From Microbacterium rhizomatis (GTDB lineage: Bacteria; Actinomycetota; Actinomycetes; Actinomycetales; Microbacteriaceae): DNA of 64,000 nt. The position numbers and the translations under genes were made by a program. Positions 44,763 through 53,927 of this stretch are shown piece after piece (the first letter of the stretch is position 1; each line of letters starts with the position of its first letter). The stretch is taken from NCBI RefSeq assembly GCF_008710745.1, contig NZ_VYSA01000002.1, positions 682,001-746,000 of the forward strand, read 5' to 3'. A model generated the notes under the pieces. It ran no database searches, was not told where the DNA came from, and saw nothing but the letters and a program-made list of their open reading frames with translations.

Positions 44763-45906
44763 CCGGCTACAGGCAGAACTTGGCGTAGTCGTCGGGCGTG
44801 AGGTCGCGCGACTTGCTGACGATCAGGCCCTGACTGGCTCCATCAGGGGAATCGAAGGTGACATCGGTGAGGTAGAAGGTGTCGTTGCCGATCGTGGCCG
44901 TGAAGTCGCCGGTGACGGCGATGCGTGGGGGGTACTGCTCCATCCACGCCCACTTGCCCGGGTAGATCTGGGTGTCGTGGGCTTCGGAGTACGTCTTCGT
45001 CCACGACCAGGAGTGGCTGTAGGTGAGTTCGACTGCCACTTCGACGATCTTGAACAGCGTCCCGCCGATCGTGAGACTGCCGCCGACGGAGTTCGAGGAG
45101 CTCTCCTCGAAACCCCAGGCGAGTTTCACCGTGTCGATGCCCTCCGCCTTGCAGTTGAAGTGCTGGTTCTGTCCGATTATCCGCGGCTCTCCGGACGAAC
45201 GCACCAGCTCCCCCTTCGGGACGAACGAGCAGGTCGCCAGCGGGGTGCCCGAGCTGCACAGGGCGTTGAGCAGATCCGCCTGCCGTTGCCGGTCGGCACC
45301 CGTGATCGTGTGAGTCGTCGGATCCTTCGTCGTGATGACCGCCGTAAATCCCTGCAGCGTGCACACCAGATCTGCAGGCACACTTGTGCACGTCAACTTC
45401 TGCAAGAAGTCCTGCACGAGAGCAGTCACGACCACCACGTGGTCCGGGTCGTCGCCGAACTGATAGAAGAAGTCCCCGCTATTGCTCTTCCCGAACCACC
45501 ACGTAAGCGCAAAGTCTTCCTTCGACGCCGGGCCGAACGAGGTTCCCACCGGTGCAGGGCCGTTGTCATCGAACCAGAGCCCCGAGTTCCCGAACGACGA
45601 GACGGCTTTCGCACCGGTATAGGTCATTGTCTGACCAGTGGCGTTCACAACTTCAAAAGCAGAGGCGTACTTGACCGATACCTCTCCTGCTCCCGCATCC
45701 GCGGACGAAGAATTGAGCTCCGACGCCGATGCCGACGCGGGCGCCACGAAACCGAGCGTCATCGCGAGAGCGGTGACGATAGCGACACACCAACGCCGAG
45801 TCATCTGATTCATGGCGATAACGATATATTGACATACCAAGTTCTATATGAACGTTGTGTAACATCTTCGCGGCCTCGCCGCTGAGCACGGAGCGGGGGA
45901 AGCCTG
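44763..45906. repeat. Tandem duplication, unit 1
   Basis: This unit (gene plus about 95 bp of upstream DNA) is repeated at 46139-47286. The 59 bp from the ATG outward (45812-45870 and 47192-47250) are identical; coding parts differ mainly in the region after the signal peptide. The units are separated by about 230 bp of unrelated sequence in which I see no gene. Confidence 0.88.
44767..45813 (-). CDS. Secreted protein of unknown function, beta-rich (paralogue 1)
   Basis: A 348-residue exported protein. The ATG at 45813 gives a signal peptide ending near 'APASASASE'. The C-terminal half has alternating polar/hydrophobic strands: 'VGGSLTIGGTLFKIVEVAVELTYSHSWSWTKTY', then 'PGKWAWMEQYPPRIAVTGDFTATIG'. 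This pattern recalls aerolysin/ETX-MTX2 pore-forming proteins, but I cannot confirm it. Five cysteines remain in the mature part. A longer frame upstream (MVCQYIVIA) would translate the promoter and is rejected. Nearly the same gene follows at 46141-47193. Confidence 0.75.
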   Translation of the reverse strand: MNQMTRRWCVAIVTALAMTLGFVAPASASASELNSSSADAGAGEVSVKYASAFEVVNATGQTMTYTGAKAVSSFGNSGLWFDDNGPAPVGTSFGPASKEDFALTWWFGKSNSGDFFYQFGDDPDHVVVVTALVQDFLQKLTCTSVPADLVCTLQGFTAVITTKDPTTHTITGADRQRQADLLNALCSSGTPLATCSFVPKGELVRSSGEPRIIGQNQHFNCKAEGIDTVKLAWGFEESSSNSVGGSLTIGGTLFKIVEVAVELTYSHSWSWTKTYSEAHDTQIYPGKWAWMEQYPPRIAVTGDFTATIGNDTFYLTDVTFDSPDGASQGLIVSKSRDLTPDDYAKFCL

Positions 45907-46138
45907 TCCCGCGCGACGGCGATCCCGGGGCTCGAGCCCAGCGGGCCGACATGACAGCGACCGGACGATACGGTCCGCGGTGATGGCAGGCCACTTCGAT
46001 CGAGGGCACGCGGACCGCGACGATATCGTCCAACCGCAACAGCCGCGCCAGACCTTAGCCATGCCGCCAATCCCTCTCTGCGAGGAGCGCCGTCAATCCA
46101 TTCACCGTGCACGTGAGGTAGAACGGCACACTCGTGCC

Positions 46139-47286
46139 GGCTACAGGCAGTACTTGGCGTAGTCGTCGGGCGTGAGGTCGCGCGACTTGCTGACGATCAG
46201 GCCCTGACTGTCTCCATCAGGGGCGTCGAAGGTGACATCGGTGATGTAGAGCGTGACGTTGCCGATCGTGGCCGTGAAGTCACCGGTGACGGCGATACGT
46301 GGGGGGTACTGCTCCATCCACGCCCACTTGCCCGGATAGACCTGGATGTCGTGGGCTTCGGAGTACGTCTTCGTCCACGACCAGGTGTGGGTGTACGTGA
46401 GTTCCACGGCCACTTCGACGATCTTGAACAGCGTCCCGCCGATCGTGAGACTGCCGCCGACGGAGTTCGAGGAGCTCTCCTCGAAACCCCAGGTGAGTCT
46501 CACCGTGTCGATGCCCTCCGCCTTGCAGTTGAAGTGCCGGTTCTCTCCGATCATCCGCGGCTCTCCGTACGAACGCATCAGCTCCCCCTTCGGGGCGAAC
46601 GAGCACGTCGCCAGCGGGGTGCCCGAGCTGCACAGCGCGTTGAGCAGATCCGCCTGCCGTTGCCGGTCGGCACCCGTGATCGTGTAACTCGTCGGGTTTT
46701 TGGTCGTGATCGTCGCCGTCAAACCTTGCACGGTACACACCAGATCTGCCGGCACACTCGAACACGACATCGCCTGCGCGAAGTCCTTCACGAGGGCGTT
46801 CACCACCACCACGTGATCCGGATCGTCACCGAACTGGTAGAAGAGATTTCCCGCATTGGTCGTTGCGAACCACCAGGTGAGCGCGAAGTCCTCCTTCGAT
46901 GCGGGCACGAACCTGGTCCCGATCGCCGCAGGTCCGTTGTCATCGAACCAGAGCCCCGTGCTCCAAGAGGAAGCCACCGGCTCCGCCTTCAGGTAGATCA
47001 TCGTCTGGACGGTCGCGTTGACGACCTCAAAGGTGGAGGCGTACTTGACCGATACCTCTCCTGCTCCCGCATCCGCATCCGCAGACGAAGAATTGAGCTC
47101 CGACGCCGATGCCGACGCAGGCGCCACGAAACCGAGCGTCATCGCGAGAGCAGTGACGATAGCGACACACCAACGCCGAGTCATCTGATTCATGGCGATA
47201 ACGATATATTGACATACCAAGTTCTATATGAACGTTGTGTAACATCTTCGGGACTTCGCCGCTGAGCTCAGCGCGGGGGAAGCCTG
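46139..47286. repeat. Tandem duplication, unit 2
   Basis: Second copy of the unit described at 44763-45906. Its gene is 6 bp longer, from an extra Ala-Asp codon pair after the signal peptide. Confidence 0.88.
46141..47193 (-). CDS. Secreted protein of unknown function, beta-rich (paralogue 2)
   Basis: A 350-residue paralogue of the preceding protein, well over 80% identical by eye. The signal peptide and the C-terminal 150 residues ('GFEESSSNSVGGSLTIGG' onward) are almost the same, while residues about 55-145 differ clearly (for example 'TGAKAVSSFGNSG' against 'LKAEPVASSWSTG'). The same promoter block precedes both. The pattern fits a recent duplication whose N-terminal domain is diversifying. 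Confidence 0.75.
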   Translation of the reverse strand: MNQMTRRWCVAIVTALAMTLGFVAPASASASELNSSSADADAGAGEVSVKYASTFEVVNATVQTMIYLKAEPVASSWSTGLWFDDNGPAAIGTRFVPASKEDFALTWWFATTNAGNLFYQFGDDPDHVVVVNALVKDFAQAMSCSSVPADLVCTVQGLTATITTKNPTSYTITGADRQRQADLLNALCSSGTPLATCSFAPKGELMRSYGEPRMIGENRHFNCKAEGIDTVRLTWGFEESSSNSVGGSLTIGGTLFKIVEVAVELTYTHTWSWTKTYSEAHDIQVYPGKWAWMEQYPPRIAVTGDFTATIGNVTLYITDVTFDAPDGDSQGLIVSKSRDLTPDDYAKYCL

Positions 47287-47394
47287 TACACCCCCTGTGT
47301 ATGCGCGTCGCCCCCATTGACCGAGCTCAGGGCTGATGCTTGCGTGGACGAGGGCCGGTCAACAGACCTGCACCAGAGCCTGCGAAGGAGAACC

Positions 47395-48987
47395 ATGCCC
47401 GAGCTTCCCGTACCCACCGACGGCACGTCTATCAAGACCGCCCCATCGGCCGAGGCCCAGAAGGGCTCGACGACAGATACCGGCGCCCCCGCCCCCAGCG
47501 ACCGCAACAGCCTGTCCGTCGGGGCAGACGGCCCCATCGTCCTGCACGACGTGCACTTCCTCAATCAGATGGCGCACTTCAACCGTGAGCGCACGCCCGA
47601 ACGCAACGTGCACGCGAAGGGCTCTGGTGCATTCGGTGTGTTCGAGACGACCGAAGACGTCACCGCCTACACGAAGGCCGGCCTTTTCCAGCCGGGCGTG
47701 AAGACCGAGATGCTGGCCCGTTTCTCGACCGTCGCCGGTGAGCAGGGCTCGCCCGACACGTGGCGCGATCCTCGCGGCTTTGCCCTGAAGTTCTACACGG
47801 ACGAGGGCAACTACGACCTCGTCGGCAACAACACTCCGGTGTTCTTCATCCGCGACACGATGAAGTTCCCGCACTTCATCCGCTCGCAGAAGCGTCGCGG
47901 CGGCAGTGGACTGCGCGACAACAACATGCAGTGGGACTTCTGGAGCCTCAACCCCGAGTCCGCACACCAGGTCACTTACCTGATGGGCGACCGCGGCATC
48001 CCCTCGTCGTATCGCAAGATGAACGGCTACGGCTCGCACACGTACATGTGGGTCAATGAGGCCGGCGAGAAGTTCTGGGTGAAGTACCACTTCCACAGCG
48101 ATCAGGGGGTGGAGGGACTGACGGATGCTGATGCCACCCGGATCGCGGGTGAGGATGCCGATTTCCACCGCCGCGATCTGTTCGAGGCGATCGATCGGGG
48201 CGAGTTCCCGTCGTGGACGCTGTCGATGCAGATCATGCCGTACGAGCAGGCGAGGGACTATCACCTCAACCCGTTCGACCTCACGAAGATCTGGCCGCAC
48301 CGCGAGTTCCCGCTCATCAAGGTCGGCACGATGACGCTCAACCGCAATCCCGAGAACTTCTTCGCCCAGATCGAGCAGGCGGCCTTCGAACCGTCCGCGC
48401 TGGTGCCGGGCATCGGATTCTCGCCCGACAAGATGCTGCTCGGCCGCGCCTTCGCCTACGCCGACACCCACCGCCATCGCATCGGGGCCAACTACCTGCA
48501 GCTGCCGGTGAACCGCCCGCACGTCGAGCTCAACACCTATACGCAGGATGGCCCGATGGCGTACGACCACCGCGGCGATGACCCGGTCTACGCCCCGAAC
48601 TCGTTCGGTCGCGGGTACGCCGACAACGTCGGCGAGGTCGATCCCGGATGGGAGGCCGACGGCGCCATGGTGCGCCAGGCCTACACGCTGCGCCCGGACG
48701 ACGACGACTTCTCGCAGGCCGGCGCGCTCGTGCGCGACGTCTGGAACGACCAGCAGCGGGCCGCGTTCGTCAAGACCGTCGCCGGGCACCTCCTCGGTGG
48801 GGTGAAGGGCGACGTGCTCGACCGCGCATTCGCATACTGGAAGAGCGTCGACCCCGTAACCGGTGCGCAGATCGAGGCCCTGGTGCGGAAAGACCCCGAC
48901 CTCGGCGCCCCCGGCGCGCAGCCGGACGCGGCGAAGGCCGACGCCTCAGACCCGATCATCGAGGAGAACACGCACGCGGGCGCCTGA
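47395..48987 (+). CDS. katA: Monofunctional heme catalase
   Basis: A 530-residue clade-3-like catalase. The distal His lies in '[15 protein letters not shown]', Asn in '[12 protein letters not shown]', and the proximal heme Tyr in '[15 protein letters not shown]'. GAAGGAG precedes the ATG at 47395. It would remove H2O2, which the copper amine oxidase and sarcosine-oxidase-like enzyme generate, although no shared operator is seen. The C-terminal 50 residues are Ala/Asp-rich. Confidence 0.96.
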   Translation: MPELPVPTDGTSIKTAPSAEAQKGSTTDTGAPAPSDRNSLSVGADGPIVLHDVHFLNQMAHFNRERTPERNVHAKGSGAFGVFETTEDVTAYTKAGLFQPGVKTEMLARFSTVAGEQGSPDTWRDPRGFALKFYTDEGNYDLVGNNTPVFFIRDTMKFPHFIRSQKRRGGSGLRDNNMQWDFWSLNPESAHQVTYLMGDRGIPSSYRKMNGYGSHTYMWVNEAGEKFWVKYHFHSDQGVEGLTDADATRIAGEDADFHRRDLFEAIDRGEFPSWTLSMQIMPYEQARDYHLNPFDLTKIWPHREFPLIKVGTMTLNRNPENFFAQIEQAAFEPSALVPGIGFSPDKMLLGRAFAYADTHRHRIGANYLQLPVNRPHVELNTYTQDGPMAYDHRGDDPVYAPNSFGRGYADNVGEVDPGWEADGAMVRQAYTLRPDDDDFSQAGALVRDVWNDQQRAAFVKTVAGHLLGGVKGDVLDRAFAYWKSVDPVTGAQIEALVRKDPDLGAPGAQPDAAKADASDPIIEENTHAGA

Positions 48988-49000
48988 GCGTACAGCTGCG

Positions 49001-49029
49001 TGCGGCTCACCGACGCTCTGTGAGCCGCA
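49001..49029. terminator. Bidirectional hairpin between catalase and microprotein gene
   Basis: TGCGGCTCAC (49001-49010) and GTGAGCCGCA (49020-49029) form a perfect 10-bp stem with a 9-nt loop, 14 bp past the catalase stop and 9 bp before the minus-strand stop at 49038. Confidence 0.8.
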
Positions 49030-49037
49030 TGCAGAGG

Positions 49038-49100
49038 TCAGCCCCTGCCCAGGACGTATGCAATGAGGAAGGCGAGAAAGACGAAGGGCGCAAGGACCAT
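49038..49100 (-). CDS. Hydrophobic microprotein, 20 residues
   Basis: MVLAPFVFLAFLIAYVLGRG: one membrane-spanning segment with a Gly-Arg-Gly tail. The ATG at 49098-49100 has a near-perfect ribosome-binding site (AAGGGAGGTG) 5 bp upstream, and a TATACT -10-like box lies about 35 bp further up. A second peptide of the same design follows upstream at 49184-49249. Too short for ordinary gene finders. The strong SD is the main evidence; function unknown. Confidence 0.6.
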   Translation of the reverse strand: MVLAPFVFLAFLIAYVLGRG

Positions 49101-49183
49101 GTGACACCTCCCTTGATGACGATATGTTGCATTCCAGTATATTTCACGGGAGGTGGGGCGCAGCGAACCGCCGATTGGCGAGG

Positions 49184-49249
49184 TCAGGTCCAGGCGATGC
49201 CGGCGAGAAGTCCCACAACCAAAAGCACGAAGAATCCGACAAGAGGCAC
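49184..49249 (-). CDS. Hydrophobic microprotein, 21 residues
   Basis: Starts at GTG 49247-49249 and reads as a single hydrophobic helix ending 'LLAGIAWT'. GAAGGGAG precedes it by 6 bp, and AT-rich sequence lies upstream. Same strand, size and character as the peptide at 49038-49100, 83 bp apart. Could be a small membrane regulator or a type I toxin-like peptide; no antisense RNA could be recognised. Confidence 0.55.
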   Translation of the reverse strand: MPLVGFFVLLVVGLLAGIAWT

Positions 49250-49354
49250 GAAATGCTCCCTTCAATTAAGATATCCACGCATACTACTATGTGAATGCGC
49301 GCGGTTGAGTACATCCGTGAGCACACCGAAACCCTCGAGCCCTCTCACCACGAA

Positions 49355-49390
49355 GAACGGCGCACCCCGGCATCCCGGAGTGCGCCGTTC
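49355..49390 (-). terminator. Strong hairpin after the chloroperoxidase-like gene
   Basis: GAACGGCGCAC (49355-49365) and GTGCGCCGTTC (49380-49390) form an 11-bp stem, continued inward by CCGG/CCGG past one mismatch to a CATC loop. It lies 13 bp past the stop at 49404. Confidence 0.82.
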
Positions 49391-49403
49391 GGCGGTTCGA
49401 GTA

Positions 49404-50240
49404 CTACTGCTGGATAAAGGCAAGCAGGTCGGGGTTGATGACATCGGCGTGCGTCGTCAACATGCCGTGCGGGTAGCCCTCATAGATCTTCAGGGTCGCG
49501 TTCCTGAGCAGCTCGGCCTGCTTCACCGACGCATCCTTGTAGGGAACGACCTGATCGTCGTCGCCCTGCGTGACGAGGACAGGCACCGAGATCGCCTTCA
49601 GGTCGTGCGTCTGATCGGTCTCGGAGAACGCCTTGATGCCTTCGTAGTGAGCGAGCGCGCTGCCCATCATGCCCTGTCGCCACCAGTTTGCGATCACCGG
49701 CTCCGAGACCGTTGCACCCGGCCGATTGAACCCATAGAACGGCCCCGCCGCCACGGCCTGGTAGAACTCGGCCCGGTTCGCGGCCAGCGCGTCGCGGAAC
49801 CCGTCGAAGACCGAGATCGGAGTTCCCTCGGGGTTCGATTCGGTCTGCACCATCAGCGGGGGCACCGACGAGACGAGCACCGCCTTCGCGACACGTCCCT
49901 GCGGCTCGCCGTACTGCGCCACGTATCGCGCCACCTGGCCACCGCCGGTCGAGTGCCCGACGTGGATGGCGTTGCGCAGATCGAGGTGCTCGACCACCGC
50001 ATTCGCATCGCTCGCGTAGTGGTCCATGTCGTGGCCGGTTGCGATCTGCGAAGACCGGCCGTGCCCGCGTCGGTCGTTGGCGATGACCCGATAGCCCTTC
50101 GCAAGGAAGAAGAGCATCTGAGCATCCCAGTCGTCAGCCGAGAGCGGCCAGCCGTGGTGGAACATGATGGGCTGAGCGTCGCGGTTGCCCCAGTCCTTGT
50201 AGAAGATTTCCGCGCCATCATCCGTGGTGACGAACGCCAT
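49404..50240 (-). CDS. Alpha/beta hydrolase, non-heme chloroperoxidase-like
   Basis: A 278-residue enzyme of the cofactor-free haloperoxidase/aryl-esterase group. 'IMFHHGWPLSADDWDAQMLFF' is diagnostic, the nucleophile elbow is 'GHSTGGG', the acid is in 'GDDDQVVP' and the His in 'YPHGML'. GGAGGTCGATC precedes the ATG at 50240. Perhydrolase or esterase activity is likely; a specific role is not evident. Confidence 0.92.
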   Translation of the reverse strand: MAFVTTDDGAEIFYKDWGNRDAQPIMFHHGWPLSADDWDAQMLFFLAKGYRVIANDRRGHGRSSQIATGHDMDHYASDANAVVEHLDLRNAIHVGHSTGGGQVARYVAQYGEPQGRVAKAVLVSSVPPLMVQTESNPEGTPISVFDGFRDALAANRAEFYQAVAAGPFYGFNRPGATVSEPVIANWWRQGMMGSALAHYEGIKAFSETDQTHDLKAISVPVLVTQGDDDQVVPYKDASVKQAELLRNATLKIYEGYPHGMLTTHADVINPDLLAFIQQ

Positions 50241-50474
50241 GATCGACCTCCAGTTCATGCCGAGCCGAGCTCCGCTCGAGACGACGGTTGAGTGCCCCCT
50301 GCTTCCCGGTGAGCGGGAACGCGTACACGATATCGCCGGGCGCAGGCGCTCGGACTCCTACTTTTGTTCAGAGAATTCTGGGGGCGTGAGTTCCGTCGCT
50401 TTCGATGCACTAATATATAGGTGCGTCGGTATGCTGGTCCGATGCACCGATGCCGCAAGGCGAGTGAGGTCGAT

Positions 50475-51794
50475 GTGTCTTCTTCTGACGGTCTGAGTCC
50501 ACATGCCCGGTCCCGCGTGGTCGGGCCCCGTCGCCGCATCCGGCGGGCCGTTCTGGTCGCGGTCGCCGCGCTGGGATCCGTGGGGATCCTGGCTCCGATG
50601 TCCGCGATGGCCGCTCCGCCCGAACGAACCGTGGCGACGCCCCCGACGGTGACCGGCCCGAACCACTTTCCCGTGCAGGTCGTCAACGACACAGGGGTGT
50701 GGGACGACAGCGACATCTGGCTCACGGTGATCGGCCTTCAAGACGGTCAGTGGTCCTATCAGGATGCGGCCGGCAAGGTGCTGCCCATGAATTCCGCCGA
50801 TGCCGCTGCACCCGGGCACTTCACGAAGGACGATGTCGACTACGCCGCGATGTCGTTCCCGCTGCCCGTCGGCGGGGGCACCGTGCTGAACGGATTCACA
50901 GACGGCGGCTCGCGCGTCTACGTGTCTCTCGGCGCCCCCATGTACATCGCCATCGCACCCGACAGCTCGGGATTCACCATCCCCGTCGTGACCGACCCGA
51001 GCAACCCGAACCATGACGGCGTCTGGGACTACTACGAGTACGCGTTCGAGGCGGGATCGATCGCCTACGGCGGCGATGTCGACATGGTCGATGCCATCGG
51101 GTTTCCCATGACGGCTGAGCTCGAGCAGCAATCGACCGGCATCTCCGAGTATCGGGGGATCACCGCAACCCTGGCGGATGTCCGGGAAGCAGTCGCCGCG
51201 CTCGGCGGAGGATATGCCGATCTCGTGCAGCCGAACCGGATCCTGAATCCGGCGAACTCGCCGACGTTTCTCGCGAGCCCCGAGGGGACCGCGATGAACA
51301 GCGCCGTCGACGAGGCGTGGGCCGCCTGGGCCGCCGGATTCAGCTACACCGAGGCACCCTATACGTTCACGGGTCGGGTCGAAGAGGACGGCAAGCTGCA
51401 TCTGCAGACGACCGGGCCGAACGAGACCGGCGCCGTCGTGCTCCCGAAGCCCACAGCCGCAGAGGTCTTCAGCTGCGGTGCGGCGTTCTCACCGGGAGAC
51501 ATCAACGGCAACCTCCTCGGATCACGTCTCTGCGCCGCTTTCAACCGCGGCATCGCCCTGCAGCAGGACGCGTGGTTCGACACGGCGGACTACTACCCGC
51601 CCGGCGCGGTCGCGAACCGGTATTCGCAAGTCATCCATGAGCTATCGGCCCATGGGCTCGCCTACGGGTTCCCGTACGACGACGTGAACAGCCAGGGCAG
51701 CATCTCGATCCTGCCGAACACCGACGCACCGAGCGCGCTGACACTGACGCTCGGCCGGTGGGACGTGCTGCCGGCTCCCGCGGTCGACAAGTAG
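50475..51794 (+). CDS. Secreted glycoside hydrolase family 64 (beta-1,3-glucanase-like)
   Basis: A 439-residue exported protein. An Arg-rich N-terminus and 'AVLVAVAALGSVGILAPMSAMA' form the signal peptide. The body has the thaumatin-like beta-1,3-glucanase pattern: 'GVWDYYEYAFEAG' (acidic residue), 'GDVDMVDAIGFPMTAEL' (second acidic residue) and 'AYGFPYDDVNSQGSISIL'. Such enzymes cut laminarin and fungal wall beta-1,3-glucan to oligosaccharides. Start taken at GTG 50475, with GAGG 5 bp upstream; earlier in-frame starts lack an SD. Confidence 0.88.
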   Translation: MSSSDGLSPHARSRVVGPRRRIRRAVLVAVAALGSVGILAPMSAMAAPPERTVATPPTVTGPNHFPVQVVNDTGVWDDSDIWLTVIGLQDGQWSYQDAAGKVLPMNSADAAAPGHFTKDDVDYAAMSFPLPVGGGTVLNGFTDGGSRVYVSLGAPMYIAIAPDSSGFTIPVVTDPSNPNHDGVWDYYEYAFEAGSIAYGGDVDMVDAIGFPMTAELEQQSTGISEYRGITATLADVREAVAALGGGYADLVQPNRILNPANSPTFLASPEGTAMNSAVDEAWAAWAAGFSYTEAPYTFTGRVEEDGKLHLQTTGPNETGAVVLPKPTAAEVFSCGAAFSPGDINGNLLGSRLCAAFNRGIALQQDAWFDTADYYPPGAVANRYSQVIHELSAHGLAYGFPYDDVNSQGSISILPNTDAPSALTLTLGRWDVLPAPAVDK

Positions 51795-51815
51795 CGATCC
51801 GCGCGTCGAGTACGC

Positions 51816-52532
51816 TCACCCGACCAGCTCGTTGAGCGCCGTGTCGATGAGGGCGACCACCTCGATGGGGTGGGTCTGCATGACCAGATGAGGAGCGTCG
51901 AGCTCGACGATTCGGCGCGCGCCGGCGCGCTGGTAGGCAAACCTCTGCAGTTCGGGGCTCAGACTGCGGTCCGCCGAAGCGACGACGCCCCACGAAGGCC
52001 GGGAGCGCCACGCAGGCTCGACCACTGACTCCGTCAGGATCGATACCGACAGGGGACGCTGGGACACCGCCATCACCTCGAGCTCATCCGAGGGCGCCCC
52101 TTCGCCGAGGAGCTGCGGGAACTCGGCCACCTCGACGGTGATCTCGGTGCCGGAATCCCCGTCTCTGCGCCCGAATGCCGAGACGAGGTGGCGTGCGAGA
52201 TCGGAGTCCGGGAAGCGATCGCGCAGCGCCCCGATGCTCTCTCCGCCGTCGAGCGCATACCCCGCGACGTAGACCAGCCCCACGACGTTGTGCGCGGCAC
52301 CGGCCACCGTGATCACCGCTCCCCCATACGCGTGCCCGACCAGCAGCACCGGTCCGTCGATGCGCTCGACGAACCGCCTGACGTGGTCGCAATCGTCGAC
52401 GAAACTGTGTCCGTCGACGGGGGGCGCGAACACCGTCCGTCCAGAGCCCAACAGACGCAGAGTGATCGGCCACCAGCTCGATGCATCCGTGAACGCTCCG
52501 TGGACGAGCACAACGGCGGGACGTGACGTCAT
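51816..52532 (-). CDS. Alpha/beta hydrolase-fold protein lacking the catalytic Ser
   Basis: A 238-residue member of the small EstC-like alpha/beta hydrolases: 'VVLVHGAFTDASSWWPITLRLL', 'FVDDCDHVRRFV', and the terminal His in 'LDAPHLVMQTHP'. The nucleophile elbow reads 'VGHAYGGA', where homologues have GHSYGG, so Ser is replaced by Ala (codon GCG). It is therefore probably not a hydrolase in the usual sense and may bind a ligand or be decaying. The frame is otherwise intact. Converges with the GH64 gene. Confidence 0.85.
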   Translation of the reverse strand: MTSRPAVVLVHGAFTDASSWWPITLRLLGSGRTVFAPPVDGHSFVDDCDHVRRFVERIDGPVLLVGHAYGGAVITVAGAAHNVVGLVYVAGYALDGGESIGALRDRFPDSDLARHLVSAFGRRDGDSGTEITVEVAEFPQLLGEGAPSDELEVMAVSQRPLSVSILTESVVEPAWRSRPSWGVVASADRSLSPELQRFAYQRAGARRIVELDAPHLVMQTHPIEVVALIDTALNELVG

Positions 52533-52766
52533 CGGTGATCCTCGCGAGTTCAGGTGACCCTCACGCTAATGCGCGCCTCGCCCCGCCCACACGACACCAG
52601 GTTGCAGATGATTCGACGAATGTCGGTTGACACCACACGACGGGCTCAGCGGGCCGTGGAGGGACGCGAATCGGGTGCGAAACTGCGTGCTTTCTTCATG
52701 GCGGCGGGATGCGGTGGCCCGCTGCAATGGACGTGCGACGTCGGCCCGTGAAGGGAGTGCCAGCGA

Positions 52767-53894
52767 ATGAGTACCTTCGAACCCCTGTGCCATCGGCTCG
52801 ACGGAGGCCTGCTGTCGCACGCGGGCACGACTCTCCAGGACGTGGTCGAGCAGTTGTCCGATGTGCTCCATCGTGCGGTGGCCGTGACGGCGGTGGATCG
52901 AGACGTCCCCGTCACGAGTGATCATGGGTCTGCTCAGCTCCGGCCCACTTTCGATGCGGGCGACGCCGCGCACATCTCCGACGGCACGACGGTGGACATC
53001 CACCACGGCCCGGACCTCGTCGGACGCCTGTGGATCGCATCTACGGGCAGGGTGACGTGGACGCACGCGCAGTATGAGGCGATCGATTCCGCAGTGGCCC
53101 TCGCTGCGCGGATCATCGGTGAGCGGTCCCCCCGGATGCCGTCCGATCGCGAGACGGTGATGGCTTCACTCCTCAGCGAGAACGAAGGCGATCGCCGGGC
53201 GGCATACGCGGCCGCGGTGAGCAAACGATGGCTGCAGCGCGGCGAGGGCACCGTGGTGCGTGCCCTGATGATCGACACAGCGGCAGGCGCCGTCGAACGC
53301 GTCGCGTTCGGCCGCGCACTCGCGACGCTCCGGCCTGTGCCTCTCTGGCTCGTCGCGGACCTCCGCGGCGTCCTGTACGTCGTCGGACCCCGTGTCGACG
53401 CCGCGACCGATCGCGCCCTCGCCGACGAAGGCGCTCGGCGGGGCATCCGCATTCTCGGTATCGGCACTGCTACGCCGCTTCGCACCGCCGACGATCTGAG
53501 GGCTGCCGCCGACCAGGCGGCTGCGGCCGCCGAGCTCTCGGCGTCGTTCGAGGAGTTCCAGCCTTCGGTCGATATCGCCGATCTCGGCGGGTGGACCCTG
53601 CTGAGCGCCGTCACGCGGGATCCCGCGTGGCTGCGCGTCATCTCTCCCGCCGCCGAAGCGCTCGTATCGCACGGCGATCAGACCCAGCGCCGCACGATCG
53701 AGACGCTGCTCGACGTGGGCGGGCAGGTCTCCGCCGCCTGCGAACTGCTGTTCCTGCACCGGACGACTCTGTACTACCGGCTGGAGAAGATGCCCGAGGT
53801 CGTACGCGACGCGATGGCGGACGGCATGAAGAGGAGCACTCTCCACCTGGCTCTGAAGCTCGTGCGCCTCTGGGAGTCGACCGGCCGGATCTGA
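52767..53894 (+). CDS. PucR/CdaR-type transcriptional regulator
   Basis: A 375-residue regulator. The C-terminal helix-turn-helix has the PucR signature ('RTIETLLDVGGQVSAACELLFLHRTTLYYRLEKM'), preceded by a GGDEF-like regulatory domain, and an N-terminal part that may sense a ligand. AAGGGAGTG precedes the ATG at 52767. Its target is unclear; it lies beside an alpha/beta-hydrolase-fold gene that is divergent and a convergent DyP gene. Confidence 0.88.
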   Translation: MSTFEPLCHRLDGGLLSHAGTTLQDVVEQLSDVLHRAVAVTAVDRDVPVTSDHGSAQLRPTFDAGDAAHISDGTTVDIHHGPDLVGRLWIASTGRVTWTHAQYEAIDSAVALAARIIGERSPRMPSDRETVMASLLSENEGDRRAAYAAAVSKRWLQRGEGTVVRALMIDTAAGAVERVAFGRALATLRPVPLWLVADLRGVLYVVGPRVDAATDRALADEGARRGIRILGIGTATPLRTADDLRAAADQAAAAAELSASFEEFQPSVDIADLGGWTLLSAVTRDPAWLRVISPAAEALVSHGDQTQRRTIETLLDVGGQVSAACELLFLHRTTLYYRLEKMPEVVRDAMADGMKRSTLHLALKLVRLWESTGRI

Positions 53895-53927
53895 CGCGCG
53901 ACGGGTGATCGGAGCCGTGCGAAGCAC

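Noticed and set aside
45814..45840. Upstream start (MVCQYIVIA) for the duplicated secreted proteins
   Set aside because: It would translate the AT-rich promoter block that is identical in both copies and would bury the signal peptide; the ATG at 45813/47193 gives a normal N-terminus.
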